Part shown: piece by piece, positions 25,175 through 33,242 of the stretch
Layout: every line of letters begins with the position of its first letter
Position numbering within the stretch: position 1 is the first letter of the stretch
Source: Clostridia bacterium
Lineage (GTDB): Bacteria > Bacillota > Clostridia > Christensenellales > CAG-314
Direction of reading: 5' to 3'
NCBI GenBank assembly: GCA_028698585.1
Contig: JAQVWG010000004.1
Span: 1-64,000 of the forward strand
Length of the DNA stretch: 64,000 bases
Made by a program: the position numbers and the translations under genes
The notes under the pieces: model-generated
Database searches by the model: none
What the model was told of the DNA's origin: nothing
The model's input: the letters and a program-made list of their open reading frames with translations, nothing else

Positions 25175-25858
25175 ATGAAAGAATATATTAAACAATTAAC
25201 ATCTATTGAATTAAGCGAATATCAACAGAGTCAGTTCGACACGTTAGCAACTATGCTGTTAGAGAATAACGCCAATTTCAACTTGACTGCGATAACGCAA
25301 CCAGAGGCGATAAGGGTTAAACACTTTATAGATTGTGCTGTGGGTGTTAACTATATTAGTAAGTGCGCATCGGTGCTAGACGTAGGTGCGGGTGGAGGAT
25401 TTCCCTCATTCGTACTGGCCATATTAAGACCGGATATTAAGCTGACCATACTTGACAGTAATCTTAAGAAAATAGACTACTGTCGTGTCGTCGCTAAGCA
25501 ACTCAACGTAAATGTTAATTTAATGTGTGGCAGAGTAGAAAATCGCTCTCTCATTACTAAGAGATATGACTATGCAGTGGCAAGAGCAGTTGCAGAAACG
25601 GATATTCTGCTAGAATATATGGCATATACAGTGAATATAGGTGGACATATTATTCTGTACAAGGGCATACAACAACAATCTTATGACGACGTAGCGACCA
25701 AACTAGGATTAAACAGAGCTCAAGTATATGAATACAATCTACCTAATGACTACGGACAGCGCAGGCTACTAATCTATACCAAAATTAAACCAACCCCTCC
25801 GCAATATCCTCGCTCCAATGCAGCTATACGCAAGAGTCCACTGGGAGCAGGCAAGTAG
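25175..25858 (+). CDS. rsmG: 16S rRNA (guanine-N7) methyltransferase RsmG
   Basis: The 227-residue protein methylates G527 of 16S rRNA using S-adenosylmethionine. The SAM-binding loop is VLDVGAGGGFPS, preceded by FNLTAI and VKHFIDC (here IRVKHFIDCAVG). The C-terminal region has YDYAVARAVAE. It ends in the PRSNAAIRKSPLGAGK tail typical of RsmG. It keeps its classical place between mnmG and parA. No Shine-Dalgarno site precedes the ATG, and the leader is very AT-rich. Confidence 0.95.
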   Translation: MKEYIKQLTSIELSEYQQSQFDTLATMLLENNANFNLTAITQPEAIRVKHFIDCAVGVNYISKCASVLDVGAGGGFPSFVLAILRPDIKLTILDSNLKKIDYCRVVAKQLNVNVNLMCGRVENRSLITKRYDYAVARAVAETDILLEYMAYTVNIGGHIILYKGIQQQSYDDVATKLGLNRAQVYEYNLPNDYGQRRLLIYTKIKPTPPQYPRSNAAIRKSPLGAGK

Positions 25859-25897
25859 ACAGATAGTGCATAGTATATTCGTAGTATATATAACACT

Positions 25898-26131
25898 AAT
25901 ATTGTATCCACTAGATATACAGTTACCAATTAACTGGATTTACCTGCAAAGACTCAGCACTAATATGCCCTATTACAACGCCAGTGTTAATATCTGCAAT
26001 AATATAATCACAACAATATTGTATCCACTAGATATACAGTTACCAATTAACTGGATTTACCTGCAAAGACTCAGCACTAATATGCCCTATTACAACGCCA
26101 GTGTTAATATCAGCAATAATTTATCACAACT
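25898..26131. repeat. Two tandem 117-bp units downstream of rsmG
   Basis: The unit beginning AATATTGTATCCACTAGATA at 25898 recurs at 26015 with only a handful of differences, the last near the ends of each copy. Because 117 is a multiple of three, an open frame runs through both copies, but it has no ribosome-binding site or recognisable protein. The 341-bp gap 25859-26199 consists of this repeat and the parA promoter. Confidence 0.92.
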
Positions 26132-26143
26132 TAATCTTATTAC

Positions 26144-26172
26144 TTGAAAAATCAAAACATTTATGATAACAT
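26144..26172 (+). promoter_or_regulatory. Probable parA promoter
   Basis: TTGAAA is followed after 17 bp by TAACAT, ending 27 bp before the parA ATG. The -10 is weaker than at the other promoters in this window. Confidence 0.5.
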
Positions 26173-26199
26173 TATAGGATATAAGGGGGAGTGGGCTAT

Positions 26200-26967
26200 A
26201 TGGGTAAAGTTATTGCCTTTTCCAATCAAAAAGGCGGTGTGGGCAAAACTACATCCGCAATCAATATGGCAAGTTACGTAGCAACACTGGGCAGAAAAGT
26301 TCTTATTGTCGACTTTGACCCGCAAGGTAACACGACTAGTGGTTTTGGCCTGGAAAAGAATACTCTCAAGAGTACCGTATATGATGTACTTATGGGCTAT
26401 TGTAAGGCTCAAGATATTATTACGCCAACAATGGTTCAAGGACTGAGCCTTATGCCTAGCAATATAGACCTCGCTGCTGCAGAAGTAGACCTAGTTAACA
26501 TGGTTAACAGGGAATATACGCTCAAAGAGAGCCTTAAATCAATTCGTACCAACTATGATTACATATTTATCGATTGTCCCCCATCACTTGGACTACTCAC
26601 GCTTAATGCTCTCGTTGCATCAGACAGCGTGATTATACCTATACAAAGTGAGTTTTTCGCACTTGAGGGGCTCTCTCAACTGATGAACACAATTAAGATT
26701 GTTAAACAACGACTTAATACTACCATAAAAGTTAATGGAGTGGTATTGACAATGTATGATAATCGTTCTATAATAAGTAGACAAGTTACTAGTGAGATAC
26801 AGAGATACTTTGGTGATAAAGTTTATAGTGTGGCCGTGCCCCGCAACGTTAAACTGGTAGAGGCGCCTTCCTTTGGCGTACCTATTTCGTCGCACGCACC
26901 CGGCAGTTCTGGCGCAATTGCGTATCAACTGCTGGCAAAACAATTTATCCAAAGGGAGGAAAGTTAG
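26200..26967 (+). CDS. parA: Chromosome partitioning ATPase ParA/Soj
   Basis: This 255-residue Walker-type ATPase drives origin segregation together with ParB. The deviant Walker A is KGGVGKTT with its signature lysine, at residues 11-18. Walker A' (DFDPQGN) and Walker B (FIDCPPSLG) are present. The ATG is 8 nt after AAGGGGGAG, while the in-frame GTG at 26191 overlaps that site. parB starts 3 bp after its stop. Two parS sites lie 3 kb downstream. Confidence 0.96.
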   Translation: MGKVIAFSNQKGGVGKTTSAINMASYVATLGRKVLIVDFDPQGNTTSGFGLEKNTLKSTVYDVLMGYCKAQDIITPTMVQGLSLMPSNIDLAAAEVDLVNMVNREYTLKESLKSIRTNYDYIFIDCPPSLGLLTLNALVASDSVIIPIQSEFFALEGLSQLMNTIKIVKQRLNTTIKVNGVVLTMYDNRSIISRQVTSEIQRYFGDKVYSVAVPRNVKLVEAPSFGVPISSHAPGSSGAIAYQLLAKQFIQREES

Positions 26968-26970
26968 TAC

Positions 26971-27855
26971 ATGGCACAGCAAAAAGGGCTAGGTAGAGGT
27001 TTTGCCTCGCTGTTGGGAATGAACGATGTAGAACTGGAGCCCAAAAGCACTACAATGGATGCCCCCATTGAAATAGAGCTAGAGGAAATCGACCCCAACT
27101 ATGAACAACCGAGAAAGAACTTTGATCAAGAGTCCTTACAAGAGTTGGCCAACAGTATTACCCAACACGGAGTTATTCAGCCTATTATATTGACAAAGAT
27201 AGGCACTAGATATATGATAATAGCAGGCGAGAGAAGATTCCGCGCTAGCAAACTGGCTGGCAAATCTACTATCCCTGCCATAGTACGCAACTACACGCCA
27301 CAACAAGTGAGAGAGATATCTCTTGTTGAGAACTTACAGAGAGATGACCTCAACGCCATAGAGGCTGCAAGAGCCATCAAGGAATTGATGACCAGCTTCA
27401 ACCTCACTCAAGAGAGCGTGGCTGACAGACTGGGTAAGAGCAGACCCGCTATCGCTAACACACTAAGGTTGTTATCGCTAAATGATAAGGTAATTGCCTT
27501 AATCGAAGAGGGTAAACTATCCAGTGGTCACGGCAGGGCGCTGGTTGTAGTGGTCAACCCTGTTGACCAATATAGGTTAGCTCTTAAGGTAGTAGAGAAC
27601 AAGCTGAGCGTACGCGAGACTGAGAAGGCCGTGAGAGACCTGCTTAATCCAACGGCTGTCAAGGTGGTCGAGAAGCCACCAATTAGTATTGAATTAAAAG
27701 AATTAGTTGAGAATATGACTCGTGCATTTGCAACAAAAGTGTCTGCTATTGGTAATGATGAGAAAGGGCGCATACATATTGATTACTTTACCAAGGACGA
27801 CCTAGACCGTATATGCGCGCTTATTGATGACTGGAATAAACGCCAAGAGAATTGA
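26971..27855 (+). CDS. parB: Chromosome partitioning CTPase/DNA-binding protein ParB/Spo0J
   Basis: The 294-residue protein begins with the ParA-stimulating GLGRGFASLLG peptide. It carries the ParB/Srx domain with the CTP-binding GERRFRASKLA motif and the NLQRDDLNAIEAA segment. A helix-turn-helix (about 150-190) recognises parS, and a C-terminal dimerisation domain follows. A GGGAGGAAAG ribosome-binding site overlaps the end of parA. The parS-like 16-mers at 30047 and 30087 are its probable targets. Confidence 0.96.
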   Translation: MAQQKGLGRGFASLLGMNDVELEPKSTTMDAPIEIELEEIDPNYEQPRKNFDQESLQELANSITQHGVIQPIILTKIGTRYMIIAGERRFRASKLAGKSTIPAIVRNYTPQQVREISLVENLQRDDLNAIEAARAIKELMTSFNLTQESVADRLGKSRPAIANTLRLLSLNDKVIALIEEGKLSSGHGRALVVVVNPVDQYRLALKVVENKLSVRETEKAVRDLLNPTAVKVVEKPPISIELKELVENMTRAFATKVSAIGNDEKGRIHIDYFTKDDLDRICALIDDWNKRQEN

Positions 27856-27898
27856 TTATATTCTAGTTAGCGAGATATTGTCGACTAGGGAGGATAAT

Positions 27899-28537
27899 AT
27901 GCCTACTACTTTTGAAATAATTATCATTGCAGTATTTGCTCTGCTATTAGTTCTAGGATTTGTCAAAGGTTTCATGCGGATACTACTTGCCCTGTTGGAG
28001 TTCTTCGCTTATATTGTAGTGTGGGTACTTTTTATGGGAAAGTTAGGTTTAGCGCTCGAAACCAGGATTTTTCCTATTTTCACACAGACAATGATAGAGG
28101 ATATGTCAGCGCTACCCGTTGTCAATCCCAGTACGGTTGTAACCCTCTTATGGATGTTCATTGCATTCTGGGTGTTGTTCCTAGTGGTAAGGCTGTTATT
28201 CGCACTGATTGGTGCGCCTATTAAGAGAGCTATTCGCAAGGGCAGACCGATACGCAGGTGGGACAGGGCATTTGGTGTAGTATTTTTGACCATCATCCTT
28301 ATAGCAATTACATCTGTATTAATGGCAGTGTTCCAGAATATAGGAGCCATATCTGACGGCACTATTGCATCGATATATCCAGAACTCAACGGTGCTGTTG
28401 GCAGAATGCTCAAACCAACAATTGACAAGTTGCCAACCCTACTTAACGATCAAGTTATGAATGGATTATTCCTCAAACTCGTTGCAGGTGATAAGAACCT
28501 GTTGGGCAACCTAGTTATAGGATTCATCTTGCCATAA
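27899..28537 (+). CDS. CvpA-family-like membrane protein (first copy)
   Basis: This 212-residue protein has an N-terminal hydrophobic segment followed by LGFVKGFMRILL, matching the GXXKGF motif that opens CvpA/colicin V production family proteins. Three further spans lie at about 35-55, 80-105 and 125-150. RRWDRAFGVVF resembles the family's D-R-X-X-G turn. An AGGGAGG ribosome-binding site fixes the ATG. The frame extends upstream into parB, but that part is unlikely to be translated. Function is unknown. A paralogue of the same layout begins about 850 bp downstream. Confidence 0.7.
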   Translation: MPTTFEIIIIAVFALLLVLGFVKGFMRILLALLEFFAYIVVWVLFMGKLGLALETRIFPIFTQTMIEDMSALPVVNPSTVVTLLWMFIAFWVLFLVVRLLFALIGAPIKRAIRKGRPIRRWDRAFGVVFLTIILIAITSVLMAVFQNIGAISDGTIASIYPELNGAVGRMLKPTIDKLPTLLNDQVMNGLFLKLVAGDKNLLGNLVIGFILP

Positions 28538-29391
28538 TAAGGTAATTTCGTGCCCAGTTCTCCATGTAGAATATCCTAGTTTTATTAGCTATTTCGGGCA
28601 GGGCAAGTGGTGTGTTGATGATATATCCTGAGTGGCTGTTGACACCACTCTAACAGCCTACATGTAGACAACATATAAATAGACAGAACGAGGAAACAAT
28701 CCCTTGTAGGGCAAATAAGGGGCTCAAAACACTATCACATATAACCTAGCAGAGCAACGGTGCCATAAGATACACGATTGCTCGCTTACATTGGACAGAC
28801 TTAATCAGACTGCCAAAGCACACTGAAAACATAGTATATATAAGCGTTCTTTCCTCGTCTTGCGTGGCAGTAATTGCGCACTAATTAGTTCAGCACTTCT
28901 AGACCTAACACATTGGATTATTAGAGTGAGCAAACAATTATTATCTCAGCGCAAATTGGCACGAGTAAGATTAGCGCATTAATACTTATAACGTGTGTTT
29001 ATTGATATATTCTGCCCTATTAAACTACGGAATATTGAGAGCGCATAGGTTAATTGCTTATTTTCCACTGAACATTAGCATTAATCAGCGTAATACTAGT
29101 TAAGTAGTACGGTGAATACAATAAGTGTGGCCGTTCGGATTGTAAATGACTGCATTTCTGTTGATTTGACCATGCGCAACCACCAAGACAAACCCATACA
29201 AGTTGTATGTGAATTATATTCATATACTGTTTTGATAAGGTAGATAACAGTGATGTAACATTAGGCTATAATTCTTAATATACTGGTCGAATAGAATTAT
29301 CACCCCCACTTCCGCACTGTATAATAACAAAAAATAACGATACAAAAACGAATATTTATATAGATGTTCATTTTTGGTACGGAGGTCGTTT
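28538..29391. other. Gene-free stretch between the two CvpA-like genes
   Basis: These 854 bp contain no plausible open frame. I see no tRNA, no match to the SRP, RNase P or tmRNA cores, and no strong terminator. A TATAAT at 29320 lies about 70 bp before the second CvpA-like gene but has no good -35 element. Confidence 0.5.
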
Positions 29392-29964
29392 ATGAATAGT
29401 ATCAACATAGGCTTATTAGCGCTAGTTGGCCCAGAGGTTACCGACAAATTGTTGGGACATACATATCTAGAGCTGGCTATTGGTGCTCTTATTTTGTTCT
29501 GCATAATATTTGGACTAGTCAAAGGATTCATGAGACAACTGCTAGGCTTTATCAGTTTTGCAGGTTCTTTAGCTGTCGGAGTCATATTTTTTGACGAACT
29601 AGGCAATGCTGCAAACGCGCGTTGGCCATTTGGGGTGGAGAATCCTTGGGTGTCCAACTGTATTTGGTATGCAATTGCGTTCTTTGCACTATTTATTGTA
29701 ACCAAGTTGGTAACAACTGTACTGATGAGAGCTTTAAGAGGGTTTATTAGATTACCTATCGTCAGTGGATTGGACAGATTCTTCGGTATGTTACTCGCAT
29801 TATTCGTTCTTTATGCATGTGTCTCACTACTGATTGGCGCAGAAAGTGTACTACCAGATGGTGACATCAAGAACCTTTTATGTGATCAGGTATATAATGG
29901 AAGATTTTTGAGCGTTTTGGCTGGTAAGGCAAATTGGCTTGGTAGCCTTGTATTTGGTGGCTAA
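29392..29964 (+). CDS. CvpA-family-like membrane protein (second copy)
   Basis: The 190-residue protein shares with the gene at 27899 the motif FGLVKGFMRQLLGF, the same spacing of four hydrophobic segments, and LDRFFGMLLALFVLYA. C-terminal segments also correspond: LLCDQVYNGRFLSVLAGKAN here against LLNDQVMNGLFLKLVAGDKN in the first copy. The two are clear paralogues. The ATG follows GGAGGT by 5 nt, which rules out an upstream GTG. Its function is unknown. It is followed by a terminator and then parS. Confidence 0.72.
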   Translation: MNSINIGLLALVGPEVTDKLLGHTYLELAIGALILFCIIFGLVKGFMRQLLGFISFAGSLAVGVIFFDELGNAANARWPFGVENPWVSNCIWYAIAFFALFIVTKLVTTVLMRALRGFIRLPIVSGLDRFFGMLLALFVLYACVSLLIGAESVLPDGDIKNLLCDQVYNGRFLSVLAGKANWLGSLVFGG

Positions 29965-29991
29965 TTAGAATAACATTTGTTTATGCACTAG

Positions 29992-30017
29992 AAACCCCGA
30001 ATTATCGGGGTTTTTTC
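29992..30017 (+). terminator. Rho-independent terminator
   Basis: AACCCCGA and TCGGGGTT pair around ATTA, followed by TTTTTTCTT, 28 bp after the second CvpA-like gene. Confidence 0.93.
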
Positions 30018-30046
30018 TTACTTAAATACCTGTTTAGTCATTCCTT

Positions 30047-30062
30047 TGTTTCCCGTGAAACA
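30047..30062. promoter_or_regulatory. parS-like ParB-binding site 1
   Basis: TGTTTCCCGTGAAACA differs from the Bacillus parS consensus TGTTTCACGTGAAACA at one position. It lies about 2.2 kb from parB. Confidence 0.88.
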
Positions 30063-30067
30063 TTAAA

Positions 30068-30084
30068 TTGACGCAATTCGTCAA
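30068..30084. promoter_or_regulatory. Palindrome between the two parS sites
   Basis: TTGACG-CAATT-CGTCAA is a perfect 6-bp inverted repeat with a 5-bp spacer, placed almost exactly midway between the two parS sites. Its binding protein, if any, is unknown. Confidence 0.55.
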
Positions 30085-30086
30085 AA

Positions 30087-30102
30087 TGTTTCATGTGAAA
30101 CA
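30087..30102. promoter_or_regulatory. parS-like ParB-binding site 2
   Basis: TGTTTCATGTGAAACA differs from the parS consensus at one position, different from that in site 1. The two sites are 40 bp apart, about four helical turns. Confidence 0.88.
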
Positions 30103-31420
30103 ACCATTCTACATTTAATGCTACAATTATAAGTCTATATATGCGTTATTGTACCACTAAATTAATTTCACAATATAACTAGAACGTAATTATATTTAAT
30201 ATGACTGATTAGTTAGTGCAGTAAATAATACTGTCGTAAAATTATTCTAGATTAGGTCTAAATGAACACCGTAACAGCACTCAAGCATAAAGGACAAATA
30301 ATATGTAGCATTGAGCTGTTTAACGGATAGCAACAATGATAGTAAAAACGAATGTGTATTCATCTAACTCAGTGCCAAACCGCTGCATTAGCTATCATAA
30401 GTATTTGATAGCTAGTTTTATATTGTGATTAATAGTGTTGCCGTTTTGTTCTTAGGTTTGTCAGCAATGCCAATAATTAACGCTATTAATCTGTAGTCAA
30501 CTGCGTTGATAGCAGGTTTTCTTACTTTGGCCAACGATACCCGTAGTCAGGCTGTAGACTTGCGGTTGATAATAACAACACTCGCACTACGGAACGTGTG
30601 TAAATGAGTGAAGTATCAGTTTACTTAAGTAATGATAGTCTGCGGTTAGGTTTGCGTGTCAACTCGTCCTTTGCGATAATTCGACACGGATAGTGTCATA
30701 GTCAATAAAGAACGATGTTCACTATATAATAACATAGCAATGGTGGACGGAAGAAAAGGGGCGTAAAGAGCACTGTTTGTACAATGTTATATCTCTATAC
30801 AACCTATTTTGTTCTAAATGCCGTAATCATATAGTCATAATCAATGATTGGTGCCCGACCCGTGCGAGTCACAGCGTGATTGCATATATTACAGTACAGC
30901 ACATCGTTTACAGGTCGTATACAACCATTATAAGTGCAGGATAACACACTGTCTTGCTGTAATTCATGCTGGCAGCTTGCTTAATCTAATCTATATTTAC
31001 CAATACACACGCAAATATGATATTAAGTATATACAATCGAGTAAATATACTGTTATTCTGACAGTAAAAATATCGTGTAGTACGTTGGCATGCACTTGTT
31101 AAGGTTGCATACAGAGTACCCCCAATAACCAGCTTACTGCTGTAGTACACATTTGTTACCAGCATATGTATGTTGGAATGATATAGCAGAACAGCAATTC
31201 TGCACTTGTTATCTACATTTCGGCCATTTAACTCATTGCATAACGATTAATCGCTTGATATACAGTTAACGAATAGCTATTTGATTATGAAAGTTATTCA
31301 CCTTACTATTAGTACATATTGTACTGTGTTGTGTTGCGATGACAGTATATTAATTAACAACTTAATTAGAGTATATTGACACCGCGAAACTAGTTGTTGG
31401 ATAAACAATCATCAAATTGT

Positions 31421-31622
31421 GCTTATACATGCACACTTTAGAATAATTATATATGAATAATGCTTATGTCGTGTTACGAAATGTGGTTAATTATCGACCA
31501 ATAAGGCAACGTTCAATCAGCGTTTATACGTGCACACCTTAGAATAATTATATATGAAATAATGCTCATGGCGTGTCACGAAATGTGGTTTATTTTTGAC
31601 CGATAATGTAATGCTCAATCGC
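31421..31622. repeat. Tandem duplication, period 100 bp
   Basis: The block GCTTATACATGCACACTTTAGAATAATTATATATG... at 31421 recurs at 31521. The word TAGAATAATTATATATGA and, further on, ACGAAATGTGGTT are common to both. Identity is roughly 85% by eye. There is no coding content. Confidence 0.85.
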
Positions 31623-32356
31623 ACTAGATTTGACCAAAAATAAGTTAAAAAAGCCGGATAAAAACGCGCGCAAATCATCACAAAGAATAAGATTTTATGA
31701 CCCCTGTAAGAAGCAATTAGGCATTTATATGTCAGGTCACCTGTGCCACATTATAGTAACCTTAGTTTGTTACCGACCATGCGTGTTGTGCCGACAGAAT
31801 GGCAATTAAGGGCTCAAAACGGCACAGAGTATTCGAATATACATTTTGTTGCCATAAGACACAGTTAACACCGTAGCCCATAAGTATTAGTTTACACAAA
31901 TAGTCGAGCAAATAAATTGACCAAAAAACAGCCGATTAATCCTGCACATTTTTACCTCATAAAGGCAATAAATAGCTATGGAAACTACAATAATTATTGC
32001 CCAAAATAATAAGTAAATCATGGCGAGTTAACACACTTAACAGCGTGATATAACCCAAGAAAAATACTGGTTACTAGTATTAAACCGCACTATTGATGTC
32101 AATAATGGTAGGCAGATTGATTAGTGCATTAATCAATGTAAGCGATAGAGCAATATACGATGCAGACCTTATATATCTTGCATTAATAAGCCGAAATGCA
32201 CTGTGTACCTTAATGCACGCACACATACACGCACCGCTCAATAGACAACATAGATTATGCACAGTTAATTACTGAATCGCAGTCACAATTAATACACATC
32301 AATGCATTAGCACCGTGACACGTTATAACGTAATCTATATTATTAGTTAACACCTA

Positions 32357-32411
32357 CGATAATCAAGGAGTTCTATCTGATTAATATCTACCGATAATCA
32401 AGGAGTTCTAT
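32357..32411. repeat. Duplicated ribosome-binding-site segment upstream of yyaC
   Basis: CGATAATCAAGGAGTTCTAT occurs at 32357-32376 and again at 32392-32411, directly abutting the yyaC ATG. The AAGGAG ribosome-binding site is thus present twice, 35 bp apart. Only the second is positioned to serve the gene. The first is followed by CTG rather than ATG. Confidence 0.92.
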
Positions 32412-32921
32412 ATGACTAACAAGCAAGTTTATATTTATAACCCCAATGCTAGACACGACCTCGCGCAGGAATTACCCCCTCGCGAGCAAGTAGTCTACTT
32501 CTGTATCGGCACGCAAAAGGTAGTGGCAGATAGTTTAGGCCCAACAGTTGGAACCATTTTGCAGGAGAAAATGAAATCCCCGATATTTGTCTATGGATAT
32601 TTTGAGGCAGATATCAGTGCGCTCAATCTACTTAATGCGTATGAGTTCATCCGCACCCTGCACCCCGATAAAAAAGTACTAGTAATTGACGCGGGAGTAG
32701 GCGATGAGAGCGAAATCGGTCGCATAATCTACAAACCCACACCGCTTCTGCCCGGTGCAGCCACCAACAAGAATCTACCCTCGCTCGGCCACTATTCAAT
32801 TGTGGGCATTGTCGCACTGCGAGGCCTTGAGGACTTCTACCAATCTACATCAACTAAACGTGAGTTAATTAATGACATGGCTCAAGTAATAGCGGATGCC
32901 ATACTCTCTCAATGTGGGTAA
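32412..32921 (+). CDS. yyaC: YyaC/DUF1256 family, GPR-like spore protease homologue
   Basis: The 169-residue protein matches the YyaC (DUF1256) family, related in fold to the germination protease GPR. Landmarks are VYFCIGTQKVVADSLGPTVG, LVIDAGVG (here VLVIDAGVGDESEIG), and PLLPGAATNKNLPSLGHYSI. In Bacillus subtilis yyaC lies next to spo0J-soj, so its place 4.5 kb from parB is a remnant of conserved order. A role in sporulation or germination is expected from the family; its substrate is not established. AAGGAG lies 8 nt upstream of the ATG. Confidence 0.87.
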   Translation: MTNKQVYIYNPNARHDLAQELPPREQVVYFCIGTQKVVADSLGPTVGTILQEKMKSPIFVYGYFEADISALNLLNAYEFIRTLHPDKKVLVIDAGVGDESEIGRIIYKPTPLLPGAATNKNLPSLGHYSIVGIVALRGLEDFYQSTSTKRELINDMAQVIADAILSQCG

Positions 32922-32960
32922 AAACGCGCATTACCAGTACTTAATCGCATAGACTTATAT

Positions 32961-32993
32961 AGGGCACATTTATATATAGTGTCTTATTTTTTT
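32961..32993 (+). terminator. Rho-independent terminator of yyaC
   Basis: AGGGCAC and GTGTCTT pair (including G-T pairs) around an AT-rich loop, followed by TATTTTTTT. The remaining bases up to 33184 hold nothing recognisable. Confidence 0.6.
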
Positions 32994-33184
32994 GCTCAAT
33001 GTACACGCAATAGATAGACACAATAGGTTGTATTGTATACAATCATTGTATGCGTGCTCACGTTGTACGCGCAACCTATGACACACGTCAAGTTACTACA
33101 TAATCCGTTATGCGTAAGCGTTACGTGGTAAATCAATAGACATCAATCTGCATAACAGCCAAACGCAAATAAAATCTAAACAGT

Positions 33185-33213
33185 TTGACACAATAAGATG
33201 TGTGTGTTAAAAT
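33185..33213 (+). promoter_or_regulatory. Sigma-A-type promoter of ftsH
   Basis: Consensus TTGACA, 17-bp spacer, TAAAAT; 29 bp before the TTG start. Confidence 0.82.
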
Positions 33214-33242
33214 AGTCCAAACTAAACACGAGGAGAAAATAA

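Larger units (their letters stand above)
30103..32411. other. 2.3-kb stretch without recognisable genes next to parS
   Basis: The longest gene-free region in the window. The open frames in it (up to about 84 codons) lack ribosome-binding sites and recognisable products. Visible contents are a 100-bp tandem duplication at 31421-31622, a duplicated ribosome-binding-site segment at 32357-32411, and a DnaA-box-like TTATGCACA at 32255. A short phrase, AAGGGGCTCAAAAC or AAGGGCTCAAAAC, also occurs here near 31808 and in the 28.7-kb gap. It could be decayed genes, structured centromere-like DNA, or hold an RNA I cannot identify. Confidence 0.5.

Noticed and set aside
25818-26147. 109-codon open frame after rsmG encoding a repeated peptide
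   Set aside because: It exists because the repeat period is a multiple of three. It overlaps the rsmG end, has no ribosome-binding site, and is hydrophobic without known features.
30848-31102. 84-codon open frame in the parS-proximal gap
   Set aside because: No ribosome-binding site, no promoter, unusual composition, and no recognisable protein.
32080-32275. Two overlapping antiparallel 60-codon frames
   Set aside because: They mirror each other in an AT-rich stretch with no start signals; typical chance frames.
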